NCBI RefSeq assembly: GCF_932526225.1
Contig: NC_064043.1
Span: 15,436,085 to 15,500,084, forward strand
Direction: 5' to 3'
Length of the DNA: 64,000 nt
Source of the DNA: Nematostella vectensis
Lineage: Eukaryota > Cnidaria > Anthozoa > Actiniaria > Edwardsiidae
Shown here: piece by piece, positions 23,178 through 36,600 of the stretch
Layout: each line of letters begins with the position of its first letter
Position numbering within the stretch: the first letter of the stretch is position 1
Notes under the pieces: generated by a model
What the model was told of the DNA's origin: nothing
The model's database searches: none
What the model saw: only the letters and a program-made list of their open reading frames with translations
Program-made: the position numbers and the translations under genes

Positions 23178-23327
23178 GAACTCTCTTAGATACTCTTGTC
23201 TCCTTTTCCTTCTCAAACGTCTCTATCAGTTTCTCACTAAGAATGTTATCCTCACACTCCCAGGTTACGCTGCCATCACTCCACAACACCCGGAACTCTA
23301 CTATTCCCTTTCTGACGCGCTTCTTGA
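23178..23327 (-). pseudogene. Chromodomain-like tail of retroelement integrase
   Basis: Reads RKGIVEFRVLWSDGS and VTWECEDNILSEKL before a TAA at 23178. This is the chromodomain-type fold that ends many Gypsy integrases and targets chromatin. It sits only about 270 bp after the pre-RT region, so RT, RNase H and most of integrase have been deleted. Confidence 0.65.
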
Positions 23328-23596
23328 GCAATTTGATTCAACATTATCAATAACTACTCCCTCTTCACTGATCAGAACTGTTTCATCTCTCTGGTTAGAA
23401 CCAGGACTTGATGCATTCACCTCTGAAACACTATGCAAAAAGGTGGCGTAACAATAGGCAAAATACTAGGCCTAACAGAGCGCGCAATTTTGTGAACGGA
23501 TTCCTCATTCATTAAATTACCAGGCTGGCTAGACATCAATAGGCCCTCTGAGGTCACGCAATTCCTCAAAACCATCCGGTGGCAAGTCAGACTCTT

Positions 23597-24157
23597 CTAG
23601 ATAAGGTTCGTCAGGAACCTTGCCGGTAGATTTCCTGCTTTTTTCTCTGGAGTTGTTCTGTAAGGTCTTTGTTTAATTGGACTTACATCTCCCGTGTCAA
23701 TAACACGCTTAACATCAGAACAACGACCTAACTGACTTATAGATGACGCAAAACAGTAACGAAATCTGAACAAAAGATCTTTTAATTCTGTCTTATCCTT
23801 CTCCAAAGGAAAACTTCTCGAAAGGTCAGGCATCTCAAAAGTGTCACTCTCTGCCGAATTGTTTGGGTTTTGCGCTTTGAAATTTAAATCGTTAGACTCC
23901 CTCGGCTGCTGCCCTAGCTCAAATGTTTCGATATCGTCATTCACAACAGAAAAAGTACCTAAACGAGTATGTTTGTAAATTTTCACTGGTTTCGAAGTTG
24001 GATTCATCAAACGAACTGATACAACGCTGTCTTCAGAAACACAAACAAGCTCAGCTGCCCCAACAATAGAATATCTCCGAGTTAAACCCTCTCTAGAAAT
24101 AATTACACCCGTCTTATCACCCAAATTCGACACTCTGACTATTGCTTCTTTTAACAC
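23597..24157 (-). pseudogene. Gypsy-like pol fragment between protease and RT
   Basis: 186 codons containing VRLMNPTSKPVKIYKHTRLG and DTGDVSPIKQRPYRTTPEKK, the linker and RT entry motif of Gypsy-type pol. RT itself is absent downstream. It is unrelated in sequence to the intact Gypsy at 12909-17337, so it belongs to a second family. I could not find LTRs. Confidence 0.75.
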
Positions 24158-24179
24158 TTCCGTTTGTGCGGATTCTCCA

Positions 24180-27100
24180 CCAGTGTTAGGGGACTAGCCG
24201 GGATTCTTAGACAAAGGCGACGAAGATGAAGGCGAGGCTGGTATTTTCAGGCTTTAATGATTTGCACACAGCAGTAGCGGCACACACAGTATAGTGATGT
24301 ATATGGTATAAAATACAGAGCTAGGCTCGCTATATTTCGCCACGACCAGACAGCAATCCATGTGCTGGTCCCACATGAAAGGAAATACATGTAAAACAAT
24401 TCGAGAGGGAACGGGGAGAATTGGATACATTCGGCAAAACGAACCAATCAGCCAAAAGCGTGAGGGCGTGGGAAATCTCTCGTCTCTCGTCCCTGCGTAT
24501 TTACAAAATAATCAATGAAGTCAAGGTAACTCTAAGATAACACTAATGATTAAGCAACTTTTAAAACTTAACTGCGCATGCTCAAAGAGCGCTTGACTAC
24601 AACATTTTATTTTAAACGAAATAACAAATAAAAATAAATGATGTCTAAACCAAGGGGTGAAAATGGCATGTAGTTTCGAAGAACATTCTAGAGTTTAACT
24701 TGCCAAATAAATTGTCCGAAACGAAAAAAAGAAACCACGATTCTGCCACGTATAAGAAACTGGACACCCCCTGGATTTAAAAGCACCAGAAGGTCATCGA
24801 AGCGGAGGGTCCACGGGCGTGCTTAAAATCTAGACTAAGGAAACCATCAATTGTAAACAAAATCTTAATCATCCTAAAAAGATAAACAACCAAGTTTTTT
24901 TGACTGACGCACACAAAATGACACCAGGTGTTCAATTTTTATAGATTTTATCTTTTTCCTTAGAATGTCATGGGCTGACATAGTAAGAACAAATATTGCC
25001 TACATAATTATTGATCGGAATAAAGTACTGGTTTTCCAAATATTGTATTGCAACAATTTTTATAAGCAGGCAAAGACAAACTTTTTTTAATTTAGCGCAA
25101 TTTAACCGCGTGCTCGTCATTTGTTAGTTCCAGTTTATGCATGTTTTCAGAGAAACTACATCAAATTAACTTCAAAGATTCAGAGTGAACTTTTTAGGGA
25201 AGCATATCCAAGTATTATACATAGCTATTTTTCAAGTTTAAGCGAGCTGGTTGTGATAGTCATGTCAGCACCGTTTCTACACAACACAGCATCAACATGG
25301 CGGCAATAAAAGCACGGCTTGCATGGTCATTTCATTTCTAAATTTTAGCGGCTTTATTTCATGAATTAAACAAAACTCAACTGTCCATTTTTGCTCATGA
25401 TTGTCTACTTGATTGACAGTTGGCCATAATCTGTGAATAAATCAAGTATAGCACAACAACACGAGGATTTGAGGACATCATCGAGCGGAATGAGTGGTGA
25501 CTATTGAACAAATTCAAGATGGTATTGTGAAAAATTTTCTGTATTGTTGTTCAGATGCGGCCAAAATAGGCTTGCAAGAAAGTATTATTTGCTCCTATTG
25601 GTTTTGCAATACCCAACTGGGCGAGAAACAAGTCTTTTTCACTCAAATATTTGCGAATTGTTGGCAATAGTCCAATGCCATGAGTACTTACAAAAATACC
25701 GAGATGGTGGCTGAATTTATTCACCGCTAGTTCCTGCATCGTTCGCTGTTGCTCTCAAACAACTCAGAATCTTTCTCTTCGTCTCCTTTTTGCCATTTAG
25801 AAGCGCCTCAAACAAGTTTGTTCGATTGACAAGAAATTCAATCAATTCAGAATGATGAAAATATAAAAAAAAAACAAAGTTCAAAGTCATTATTTGGATG
25901 ATTCTTCGGTCCAATGAATGGAGTAGCTTCTTGTTCCTCAATGGCAGTACCGTTCTGTACCAAAGTTGGTCTTTGGGTCGCAAAATTCCGACATTTTTTT
26001 TTTTTGCTAGAAATTAGCCCACGGCCTTCGTTGTTTACCGATTGTGAATCTGTCTCTCCCAGGCCGTAAAACTCTTTTAAATCGCTATCGAAATCACCCA
26101 AAATATCATGAGTCCATGATCTAAAGGCAAGGTCCGTGGTAGTGGATGGATTTCGAATGCGCGAAAAAGTTTTAACTTTGGATAAAAATTTCATGACGAA
26201 CGGTTCGTTGTACTGACTTGAGCTGTAAGAGAGAAACGTGCAGAATTTCATGCTCTATCGATTCCACGTGTTAGGTTTCCATATTAGGCAGTCCCTATGT
26301 CTTTTTGTCCAATGACAAAGAGGCATACAGCAAAATACGGAAAATTCCGTGTCAAGGCGCGAAAGGGTTAAGAACTTCCGTTTTTTATGATAGGAACATG
26401 AAGTACCAGAGGACCGTAACTAGAACCTAGACAATATGACAACTCGTGCTGTAAGAGATGTATAGCTTGTATGTATAGACGACAAGTAACTAGAACCTAA
26501 ACAATACGACAACCCGTGCTGTAACATATTCTACCGCACTGTGGTGGTTGTTTTACGAGATCTTACTCGTACTTCAATTCTGGCCGCTTGATTTGATCTC
26601 ATGTCTCGATGCCTGCCTTTACTTCTTTTTAGAGGCATCAAGTAACGCGGAACCCCTGTACTGCTAAAACGTTAGATATACCGCTTATTCTGAATAAACA
26701 CACATCACAAAGCAATGAGAGTTTATTGTGACCTTTATTCTAGTATATAAGACGATTATAGGACAATTACAGGAGGTGATCAATCGTGAAAATATTCGAG
26801 CTAGTTACTGGGATTGACTGGAGACTGACTGAGAGGTTGGTAAGCCTGTGCGTGCATCGGAGAACACGTTTTCCTTTGTACTTAACTTTGGGTATCGGGT
26901 CGCATCTATTCGACCTTGTACTTGACAACTGATGCGAAAACCGGATAATAATTAAGGTCTTCAGAACAGACAGGCTAGAAATATATACCCCATAAAATAG
27001 CCTATGTAGTCGTGTTCAATATCTAACTATCTGGATGTCATATGGGCAGTTCGAGGCAGCCGTTCGATATCGAACTTTTGTTGCGCCGAGTGCCCTATTT

Positions 27101-27590
27101 TATTTTTATTTGCGCAAGAGAAACTCCCCATCAAGTCACCTTTATTGCTTGAAAAATTTTGAAAGCTGCTCGTATTCGGGTTCACACAAATAGTATTTTT
27201 AAAGGGGTTCACAGAAAGATGCACCACGAGTCAACAAGACTCTCTATCCTCTGACAAAACACCGCGTATTATCCTCACATCATATAGTCACGTGCCGTTG
27301 GTTGTGACAAACACTCACTCCTAGATATCACCTATTTTCCATTTAAACTTACTTACGTAACAGTAACAGATACTGGGTGCCCCAATTCAAGAAACGTGCG
27401 ATTTAAAAATAGACTCGATAAAAACGTGACGACGCCTCGTCCCAGAAGAGGAGGGGGGAGTACGTTCTATAAAGGTATACCTGGAAGTGTTGTGCATCAA
27501 TAGCAAATAAATCACCTACAACATCTGTACCATTTATTTATTTATAAAATTATGTCTATTGTCCATTTATGATGACTTCCATGTCCTTAC
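24180..27590. other. Intergenic stretch, no confident gene
   Basis: No supported gene. Minus-strand open stretches at 25551-26251 (for example LFEALLNGKKETKRK) are broken by frameshifts and match nothing that I know; they may be a decayed element. A 39-bp segment starting GTAACTAGAACCTA is duplicated at 26416 and 26486. The rest is AT-rich sequence upstream of the FAS1 promoter. Confidence 0.5.
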
Positions 27591-27639
27591 CTCACGGGAC
27601 GTTTTGACCCACCGTAACCTGATCTCTATTTTTTAACCC

Positions 27640-27646
27640 TATATAA
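27640..27646 (+). promoter_or_regulatory. TATA box of the FAS1 gene
   Basis: TATATAA, 52 bases before the start codon. It would place the transcription start near 27670, giving a short 5' UTR. TATA promoters are typical of highly or tissue-specifically expressed secreted-protein genes. Confidence 0.65.
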
Positions 27647-27697
27647 GCCCCGTCGTCGACTAAAGTCCTTGAGTCCATTCGCGCGACAGCTTTCAGG

Positions 27698-30600
27698 ATG
27701 AACGGAGTAGCAGTCTTGCTAGTGGTATGCAGTGCGCTAGGAGCGAGTGCTCTCCCTATGCTCACAATACGGCCTGCTTTTCTACTGCAAGAGGCTTCGA
27801 ACACGCTGGTCGATCTCGCCAAGAAGGAAAATCTAACCACCCTCGTCAAACTAGCGACTGATGCCGGCCTGGCAAAGGTGCTTGAAAGCAAGACTTTGAC
27901 GTTGTTTGGTCCGACAGATGCAGCGTTCCAAGCAATACCTCCAGAAGTGAAGGATTTGATTAAAGATAAGACAGTCTTGAAAAAGGTCCTTATGTTTCAT
28001 GTGCTGAAGGGAAAAGTCTATTCAAGTGCGATCAAGAACGACTTGCTGGTGGCGAGTTTGGAAGATTCCGAGATTCGATTCAACATATATGGCAAGGTAA
28101 GGTGCCTGTTATTTTGAGTGATATAAACACTGGCGATCTTGCATTCTAAGGAAAGTCCATTCCTGCATTTGCCGCGCTTTCAAACTGGTGAATGGTATTC
28201 CCAAATACTCTGCTCTCCTTACGTAATACTCTGTGCCACTCTATTACGTAATGCGGGACACACTTTTTAACAAAGACAAAGTACTCAAAGTATATATATT
28301 ATATAATATATCGAGTGCGTGCCTAGGGAAAATTTGTATCACTTTAATTTTTCAGTTTTTTCTCTTTTCCTTTTCAATTCGGGTTTGTATAATGTCTAAC
28401 GACAAACTCTTGGATTTGTAGGCTTTGAAACCCTATACAAATCACGGGCATCCTCGGAAACCCAGGGGTATTACCTGGTTAATAAATACCCCGGGTTTAC
28501 GAGGATCAATCACGGGTGGCCCATTGTGTTTGCGCGTCAGCGTATGGGGCCTCTCACTACGGAAGCCCAGAGGGGCAACTGCCCTATTCGGTTTCGGATT
28601 TCCATGTTTTGCAAACAGCATCACGAGTTTGTATTTTGCTTTTGCGAGTTTGTACTTTGCTTTTCCTAGTTTGTATTTTGCTTTTGCGGGTTTGTATTTT
28701 GCTTTTGCGAGTTTATTGTATTTTGCTTTTGCGGGTTTGTACTTTGCTTTTGCGAGTTTGTATTTTGCTTTTGCGAGTTTGTATTTTGCTTTTGCGGGTT
28801 TGTACTTTGCTTTTGCGAGTTTGTATTTTGCTTTTGCGAGTTTGTATTTTGCATTTGCGAGTTTGTATTTTGCTTTTGCGAGTTTGTATTTTGCTTTTGC
28901 GAGTTTGTATTTTGCTTTTGCGAGTTTGTGTTTTGCTTTTGCGAGTTTGTATTTTGCTTTTGCGAGTTTGTATTTTGCTTTTGCGAGTTTGTATTTTGCT
29001 TTTGCGGGTTTGTACTTTGCATTTGTGAGTTTGTATTTTGCTTTTGCAAGTTTGTACTTTGCATTAGTTTGTACTTTGCATTTGTGAGTTTGTATTTTGC
29101 TTTTGCAAGTTTGTTCTTTGCATTAGTTAGTTTGTACTTTGCATTTGTGAGTTTGTATTTTGCTTTTGCAAGTTTGTAATTTGCATTAGTTAGATTGTTC
29201 TTTGCATTTGTGAGTTTGAATTTTGCTTTTTTGCGAGTTTGTAGTTTCAAAAGGCTTGAGAATTGTTTGGGGAGGGGTGGGGGCATATTTATTTCGGGGG
29301 AGGGGTGGGTATATCCTCCACAGCGGGCTCGCAAGCTAAAGCAGCTAAATGGCTTGCCTGCTATCATTGAGCAAATAATCTAAATACCAAATACTCTTAC
29401 GCAATTAAAATGAATAAATAAATCATCTAAAAATATCTAATATGTGGAATGTTCAGTAAAAATCACTCTGATATAATTACTTTTTCATCTCTACCGCCTC
29501 TGCATACAGAGGAACGTCCAAATATACCTTCCCTCTGTTGTTCTCGTAGAGAGGCTATGGTTGCTCCTTAGAATACCAGGGATCACTAAGGATAGTAGAG
29601 GATCTTCAACGCGTTGTTGTGACGTTGCAGGTACTTTGACTGCGCAAGCGCACTGCATCCAGCAAGAACATGAGCTTGATTCTCTTCCGTCTTGCCGCAC
29701 ATTCGACACATAGTGTCACCAGTGTTAAGCCCACGACACATAGTGTCACCAGTGTTAAGCCCAGTCTTGCTCTTATGATAAGCCCCGCACATTCGACACA
29801 TAGTGTCAGCAGTGTTAAGCCCACGGCACATAGTGTCACCAGTGTTAAGCCCACGGCACATAGTGTCACCAGTGTTAAGCCCACGGCACATAGTGTCACC
29901 AGTGTTAAGCCCACAGCACATAGTGTCACCAGTGTTAAGCCCACGGCACATAGTGTCACCAGTGTTAAGCCCACGGCACATAGTGTCACCAGTGTTAAGC
30001 CCAGTCTTGCTCTTATGATAAGCCCCGCACATTCGACACATAGTGTCACCAGTGTTAAGCCCAGTCTTGCTCTTATGATAAGCCCCGCACATTCGACACA
30101 TAGTGTCACCAGTGTTAAGCCCAGTCTTGCTCTTATGATAAGCCCCGCACATTCGACACATAGTGTCACCAGTGTTAACCCAGTCTTGCTCTTATGATAA
30201 GCCTTCGTTGGTAGCATCTTTTCATATAGCTCATGTCGGCCCGCTATGGTGCTGGTAGGTGCAGTCGTCTTCCATACTGACATACATGAGAAGCATTCTT
30301 CCCCGTTTCTTTATTATCCCACCTTTGTGTTACAAGTTTCCTCTGCAAACTTGCTGATCTCTCCATAGCACAATCCTTCTTGATTCTCCAGTTCCACTCC
30401 GATCTTCTTAGCTGGCACCTCTTCCTTGGTTTGGTTGTTTATCATCGTCCGTGTGGGATGAGACAGGTTCAAACTTTACCCGAGCTCAGTCGCATATTTC
30501 TTTGCAACTTCGACCAACGACCGCCGCCCCTTCTCTTCTGCTCTCGTCTCGAACTTCCGCACAACGTCCATGGCTTGGTCCCTATTGGTGTATAGTCTAA

Positions 30601-33600
30601 CCGCAGCTTTGACTTTTCGTTTGCTAAAAATTATGGTAGTTTTGAGCGATTATGCCAGAAATTATGCTAGCATAATCGACCCGTCCCTAACTGCTCGAGA
30701 TAGCTTCCTTTATCTTTTCCAGCCCCTGTTCTGTCCATGTTTTTATTTTTGAAAATCTGGAGTGGGAGGGGAGAGGGTTGCACCTGATATTTTCAAAGAC
30801 CATGGTAAGATTGCTAATAGAGTCTTTGCATCTGTGACAACCGGTTAGATCTGCTCTCATTTGTGCGTTCTAAAATATGTTGTTCCAGCATCAAGCTGTT
30901 TTTAGGGCCATCATTCATGTGCAACTGCATTTATCGATCTTATTGACTGCCTACTCACTTGGATAACAACAACATACCGTTTTTACTCGAATAAGAGCTC
31001 CGGCGCTTATTATATTTTTTTTCGACTCTCAGACGGGGCGCTTATTCGGGGGAGGTGCTTATTGATCAAGGCTTTTGATCTGGTTAACCCCAAGTCGTAC
31101 TGCAAATAATTCACAGTCCATCAGCTATATGAAAAATCACTCGTATCGATTTCGAGGCGACGGCAGAGGGAACGCGTTGCTGTACAAACTCGCAAATGCA
31201 CATACCTGTACCGATACCCATACCTGTACTCAAGATGTTGGCCTCTTCTCCCAAGTGGAGCACCAAATCTCCCGCTTTTTAGCGATTTTTATCGCTCCAG
31301 AAAAATCCTTTTCTAGAAAATCGACATTTTGTCTATTTTCTATCAGTAATGAAAAATAATAATTCCCCGTGTAGCGCCATTTATTGAACACGCACGCAAG
31401 ATACTTCCCTGCTCAGGGCTCCCACAGTCAGGGAAAAGTCAGTGAAATTCGATTTTTTTTCAAGGTCAGGGAATTGTCAGGGAATTATGATTTAAGTCAG
31501 GGAAATTTGATAATTCTCAAAAAGTCAGGGAAAAGTCAGGGAATAATTCTTATTTTTCAAAAATCATTATTATGAATTGTGTTGGCGATAATCAAGCAAC
31601 CTCACTGTTAATTAAAAGTTTCAAAAATCGCAATACATCAGTATAAACGAATTATCCTATGTGGTTTTCCTGTGGAGGAAAATGAAGTGGAGGACTGGGT
31701 CTGAATTATGTCGGCCATCTTGTTGCAGTATTGGAAAGCACGTGGAGGTAGGGCTGGAATTAAGTATTTTAGCTATTTTAAGGGCATTATTTCATAACCT
31801 TAGCAGTGATAGAGTGGGGGGATGCATAATGTAACAATTTATTGATCATTTAATGACAAAATCGGTAAACTAACGACATTTAATTCAAGATATTTTTGTA
31901 TGCAGCGAATTTTTTCGTAACTGTTCAGTCTTAGTCTTAAGCTTTAAAAATTATTTTTGTTTATCCTGATTTGCATTTTGAAAAAGAGGAAACCACGCCT
32001 GAACTTAGTTAGATATACATTTTTTTTGTCCATTCTCATTGCATTTAATTGCAGCATGACTTTATACAAAATTATTTACAGTCGTAACACTTATTTTTTA
32101 TAACTTTTGTATTGGTTTGTAGATGAGTAAGCGAACTGTATTTAATAATCTATGGCTTCAAGACCCACTATTTCCTTGGGTTGCACAAGCTCAGGAATCA
32201 ACTAAAGCAAGGTGTAAAATGTGCTCTGTTACATTTGAGCTTGGAAATATGGGAAAACAAGCACTGATAAGTCATGCTAAAGGCAAAAAACATCTTAGGA
32301 GAGTTGCTCCATCGACATAAACAAGTTTCTTTGAACTCTTTTGTCACTGTGCAAAAGCAAGAATCCGAACAAAATTCTTCAGCAGCAGAAAGGACAATGA
32401 CTGTACCACCTCCTCCCGTCGATCTTTCTCAAGTTGCCAGTTCATCTGATTCATCTAAAGGCACAATTAAAAAGTATGTTACCAAAGATGAAACTCTAAA
32501 AGCAGAGGTGCTGTGGGCTATAAAAGTCCTCATGTCTCACTATTCCTGTAATAGTAGTGCAGGCACTGACAAGCTATTTTCCAATATGTTTCCAGACAGT
32601 GTAATTGCCAAACAGTTCCAATGTGGAGCAACAAAGTGTTCATACTTGATTTGTTTTGGCATTGCCCCATTTTTTCATGATGAATTAATGAAAAGACTTC
32701 AAGAGCAAGGAACAATGTATGTTATCTCATTTGATGAATCGCTGAATAAAGTGATCCAGAAAGAACAGATGGATTTGATTGTGCGCTTTTGGGATGTTCA
32801 GAAGAATAAAGTTGTATCAAGATACATTGATTCCCAGTTTCTTGGTCACACAAGAGCTGCAGATTTACTTCAAAGTTTCAAGCTAGGTCTACAAAAGCTG
32901 AATCCTGCAAACCTTGTGCAGGTATCGATGGATGGTCCTAATGTTAACTGGAAATTTCTTGAAGACCTATTAGAAGATAGAGAACAAACTGATCCAGATC
33001 TTCCAAAGCTCATTAATATTGGTGCCTGTGGGTTACATGTGGTACATGGGGCTTTTAAATATGGAGCTACAGCCACAGGCTGGCGTCTTGATAAACTTCT
33101 GAGGTCTCTCTGGTACACTTTTTCAGACTCACCAGCAAAAAGAGAAGATTATGAAGCCATTTCTGGAAGTTCCATGTGGCCACTACGATTTTGTGGAACA
33201 AGGTGGCTGGAAGATTTGCCAGTGGCAGAACGAGCAGTGGCTATCTGGCCAAATATCAAGAAATATGTTGACGAGGTGTCAAAGCTACCAAAGAGCAAAA
33301 TTCCTACAAGCCAATCTTTCAAAAATCTACAGGCATTTGTACAAGATCCACTCATTGTTGCCAAACTTGAGTTCTTTATTAGTATCGCACGCATTCTTGG
33401 GCCTTTTTTGAAGAAATTCCAAACCGATCAGCCCATGGTCCCCTTTCTTACACAAGATGTACAAACCATACTTGAAGCAATCCTTTCCAAGTTTGTTAAG
33501 AAGTCTGTGCTTCAAGAGGCAACAACATGTGCTAAGCTTGCTAACATTGATGTTAGCAAGTCTGACAATCTTCTACCACCAAGGAAGGTAGATGTAGGTT

Positions 33601-36600
33601 TTGCTGCGAAGATGTCAGTGCATAAGATGGAAAGTACTAAGCAAGCCACACCTCTACAAATCCTGGAATTCCAGAATAATTGCCTTGAATTTCTGAAACA
33701 ATTATCTAGCAAGGTAATGGACAGATCTCCTCTAAAGTACAAGATGGCTAGGAATCTGGTGTCTTTAAATCCTATTTACATGGCATCAAACCCTGAAGCA
33801 GCAACAACCAGATTCTCCAATGTCCTTCAGCAACTGATATCGCATAAAATGAAATCTACCCATTGTTGTGATATTGCTCTACAGCAGTACAAGGCATTCC
33901 TTGCTGATGTGGAGAGATACAGTAAGGAGGACTTCAAGTCCTACCAGTCATCAGACAAAGCACTTGATGTCTTCCTAGCAGAGTACTTTCACCAGAAACC
34001 ACAGTATGCAGACCTTTGGCAAACAGTAAAGATGCTGCTTATCTTGTCCCATGGTCAATCCTGTGTTGAAAGAGGATTCTCTGATAACAAGGATATCGTG
34101 AGCAACAATATGCACCAAGACACGCTTGTTGGATTTCGCAGAGCTCACAGTGGTGTCAAAAGTCTGGAATGTCCAATTGAAGATTCTATCACAACTGAGC
34201 TGCTTACATCTTGTAAATATGCTAGTAACAGATACAGACAATCTTTAGCAGAGAAGAAATCAATTGAGGCAAAAACCCATAAAGAAAGCTTGAAAAAAAA
34301 AGTCGAAGAAGACATCAAGCAAGCAAAAAAGAAAAAACAAAAGCTTGAAACTACAGCTACTGCTCTTCTGAAAGAAGCCGATGACCTTGCTACTAATGCA
34401 GAAATGAAGGGAGACTTTAGCATTCTTGCAAAGTCGAACGCCTTGCGGGTAAAATCAAAAGAAAAGAGGAAGGAAATAGAGAAGGAAGAACAAAATATTG
34501 ATCTTCTACAGAAGAAGCTGAAATCCTTTTGAAAAGACGTTAAGTCAAAATCTCACAATCTTGAGACACTATTGCTTTGTTGCTGTTATTGAAATTATAG
34601 ATTATTCATTAAAAGTATTCATAAGACATGCTGCATGGTCATTGAAAAATGGGTTATGGTCAGGGAAAAGTCAGGGAAAAGTCAGGGAATTTTACTTTTT
34701 CAGATTAGTGGGAACCCTGCTGCTAGCAGAGGCCTCTTTTCTCTGTATTTCGCTGGGCTGGAGTTCGCGAGGAAAAGATACCTCTGCCATGGATCGCAAG
34801 TTCGTTTGATCAAACCGCCGTCCACGATCGTGGACGAGATCCAGAGCGCATGCTCCGTTCATTAATTACTGGCCACTATTTGAGCCCACAATGACTAGCG
34901 CATGCATAAAACGTATATCCGCTGCGGGATAATAAGCCCGCATTCGAAACGGCGTCCTCCGTAGAAATATCACGCGACGAATTATAAAAGAAGCCATTCA
35001 ATGCCTTATCTTCATTCAGAATTTTCTCTCTTTTGGCTAACGAGTCAATCTTCTGTTTACAGGTTTTGCATATTCTTCTGGGAATAGCTGATCTAAGTTT
35101 ACCAAAAAGTTTTGTAACATTTTCTTCGAATCCAACTGTGCGATATTTACATTGAAGAAACTCGCTGTCTTGAAATTAATCCCACAAACAAGACGAAACT
35201 CGTCTTTGCTGCGTAATTGTTGTTTAATTTTTTTAGTGACGTTTTAGGTGATTGAAATTGAACAGTTGTTTTCTTTTTTCGAAGAGGAGAACTAACCGGA
35301 GTTTGATTCATGATTTCCGACTAAACCCATGCAAAGCATATTGACAGCTTTCGCGCGGTGGTACGGGTTTTGGCACGTCGGTCGCTTATTAACGCTCACG
35401 CATGCGCAACAGAAACAGTTTCGACCCATGGCAGAGGTATCTTTTCCTCGCGAACTCCAGCCCAGCGAAATACAGAGAAAAGAGGCCTCTGCTAGCAGGG
35501 AAGCAAGATACAAACTAGCAAAGCAAAATACAAACTCGCAAATGCAAAATGCAAAATAGCAAAAGCTTAGTACAAACTCAAAAGCAAAATACAAACTCGC
35601 AAAGACAACGTACAAACTCAAAAGCACAATACAAAGTAGCAAAAGCAAAGTACGAACTCGCAAAAGCAAAATACAAACTCGCAAAAGCATTATGAACTCG
35701 TGATGTTGTTTGCAAAACATGGAAATCCGCAACCGAATAGGGCCGTGGCCCCGCTGGGCTTACGTATCTCACCTCTATATGAAACGGGTTCAATTCCCGG
35801 TCGAGACATGGATAGCCCTGAATTTGTTGTAAAACGTAATGTGAGCTTACTAGAAGCTTGTGTTCCTCAGTTCTCCGGGAATTGACGTTCTTACGACGTA
35901 ATAGGAGTTTAAATGTAAAGCGCAAGTAAATGACCGTCGTGGCTGTGCCCCCGATTTTTTCATAATGTTTATGTATCGTGCACCCCCTTCCCCCCCGAAT
36001 CTTACATGGCCTGCTACGGATCTGGTAGTGAATTAATTCGCTTGATTCACGGCAAATTTTACTCCATCCTTCAGAGGGAAAGCTATCTTCTTAAACATGA
36101 GAGTTTTAAATATTAGAAACAACAGCACACCATCATTGTCAACGAAGTCTGATCTACCGACGTCCATGGTCCCGGCTAGCTAGTGTTGAGATTATCGACC
36201 ATAATCGTTCTTATAAAAATTATGCAAATTTAATAATTGATATAAGATGTCTTTCGAAAAGGTATGCACCCCCCCCCCACACACACACACCCCACCCACT
36301 TTGACTTTGAAAAAATGGGGATCTTTCAGGAGGTTTTGGTTGACAATGTTATTAATGTTTGCACTTTACTTTTCACAGATCGTGACAGCTCAGTGCAGCC
36401 TCATCACCAAGGTGAACCTGAACGCGTCTAACGGAGTCCTTCATGAGCTAAGCCGCGTGATGGTCCCGCCCTTATATGGAAATATCGTTGGCTTTGTGAG
36501 AGAGCAGCCCCAACACTTCAGTACACTGTTGGCAGCGGTGGTGGAGGCCACTTTAGATGGGGTGTTGGAGGGGGAGGGGCCATTCACTGGTAAGTGACAG

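Larger units (their letters stand above)
31405..35502 (-). mobile_element. Mutator-like TIR element, copy 2, split by hAT
   Basis: Same family as 21781-22540, inverse orientation. Its left nine bases TTCCCTGCT are at 31405-31413 and the rest at 34720-35502, because a hAT transposon inserted into its left TIR. Its own 9-bp target duplication GCAAGATAC is intact at 31396-31404 and 35503-35511, which proves that the two pieces are one element. Confidence 0.85.

Noticed and set aside
28425-29367. Leu/Phe/Ala-rich and Gln/Asn/Ser-rich ORFs on both strands
   Set aside because: Products of the 21-bp array in FAS1 intron 1; no independent coding evidence.
35775-35815. tRNA-like B box (GGTTCAATTCCCGG) suggesting a SINE
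   Set aside because: The T-arm-like hairpin is present but I find no A box, D arm or acceptor stem at the right distance, and the related copy at 28517-28616 lacks it.
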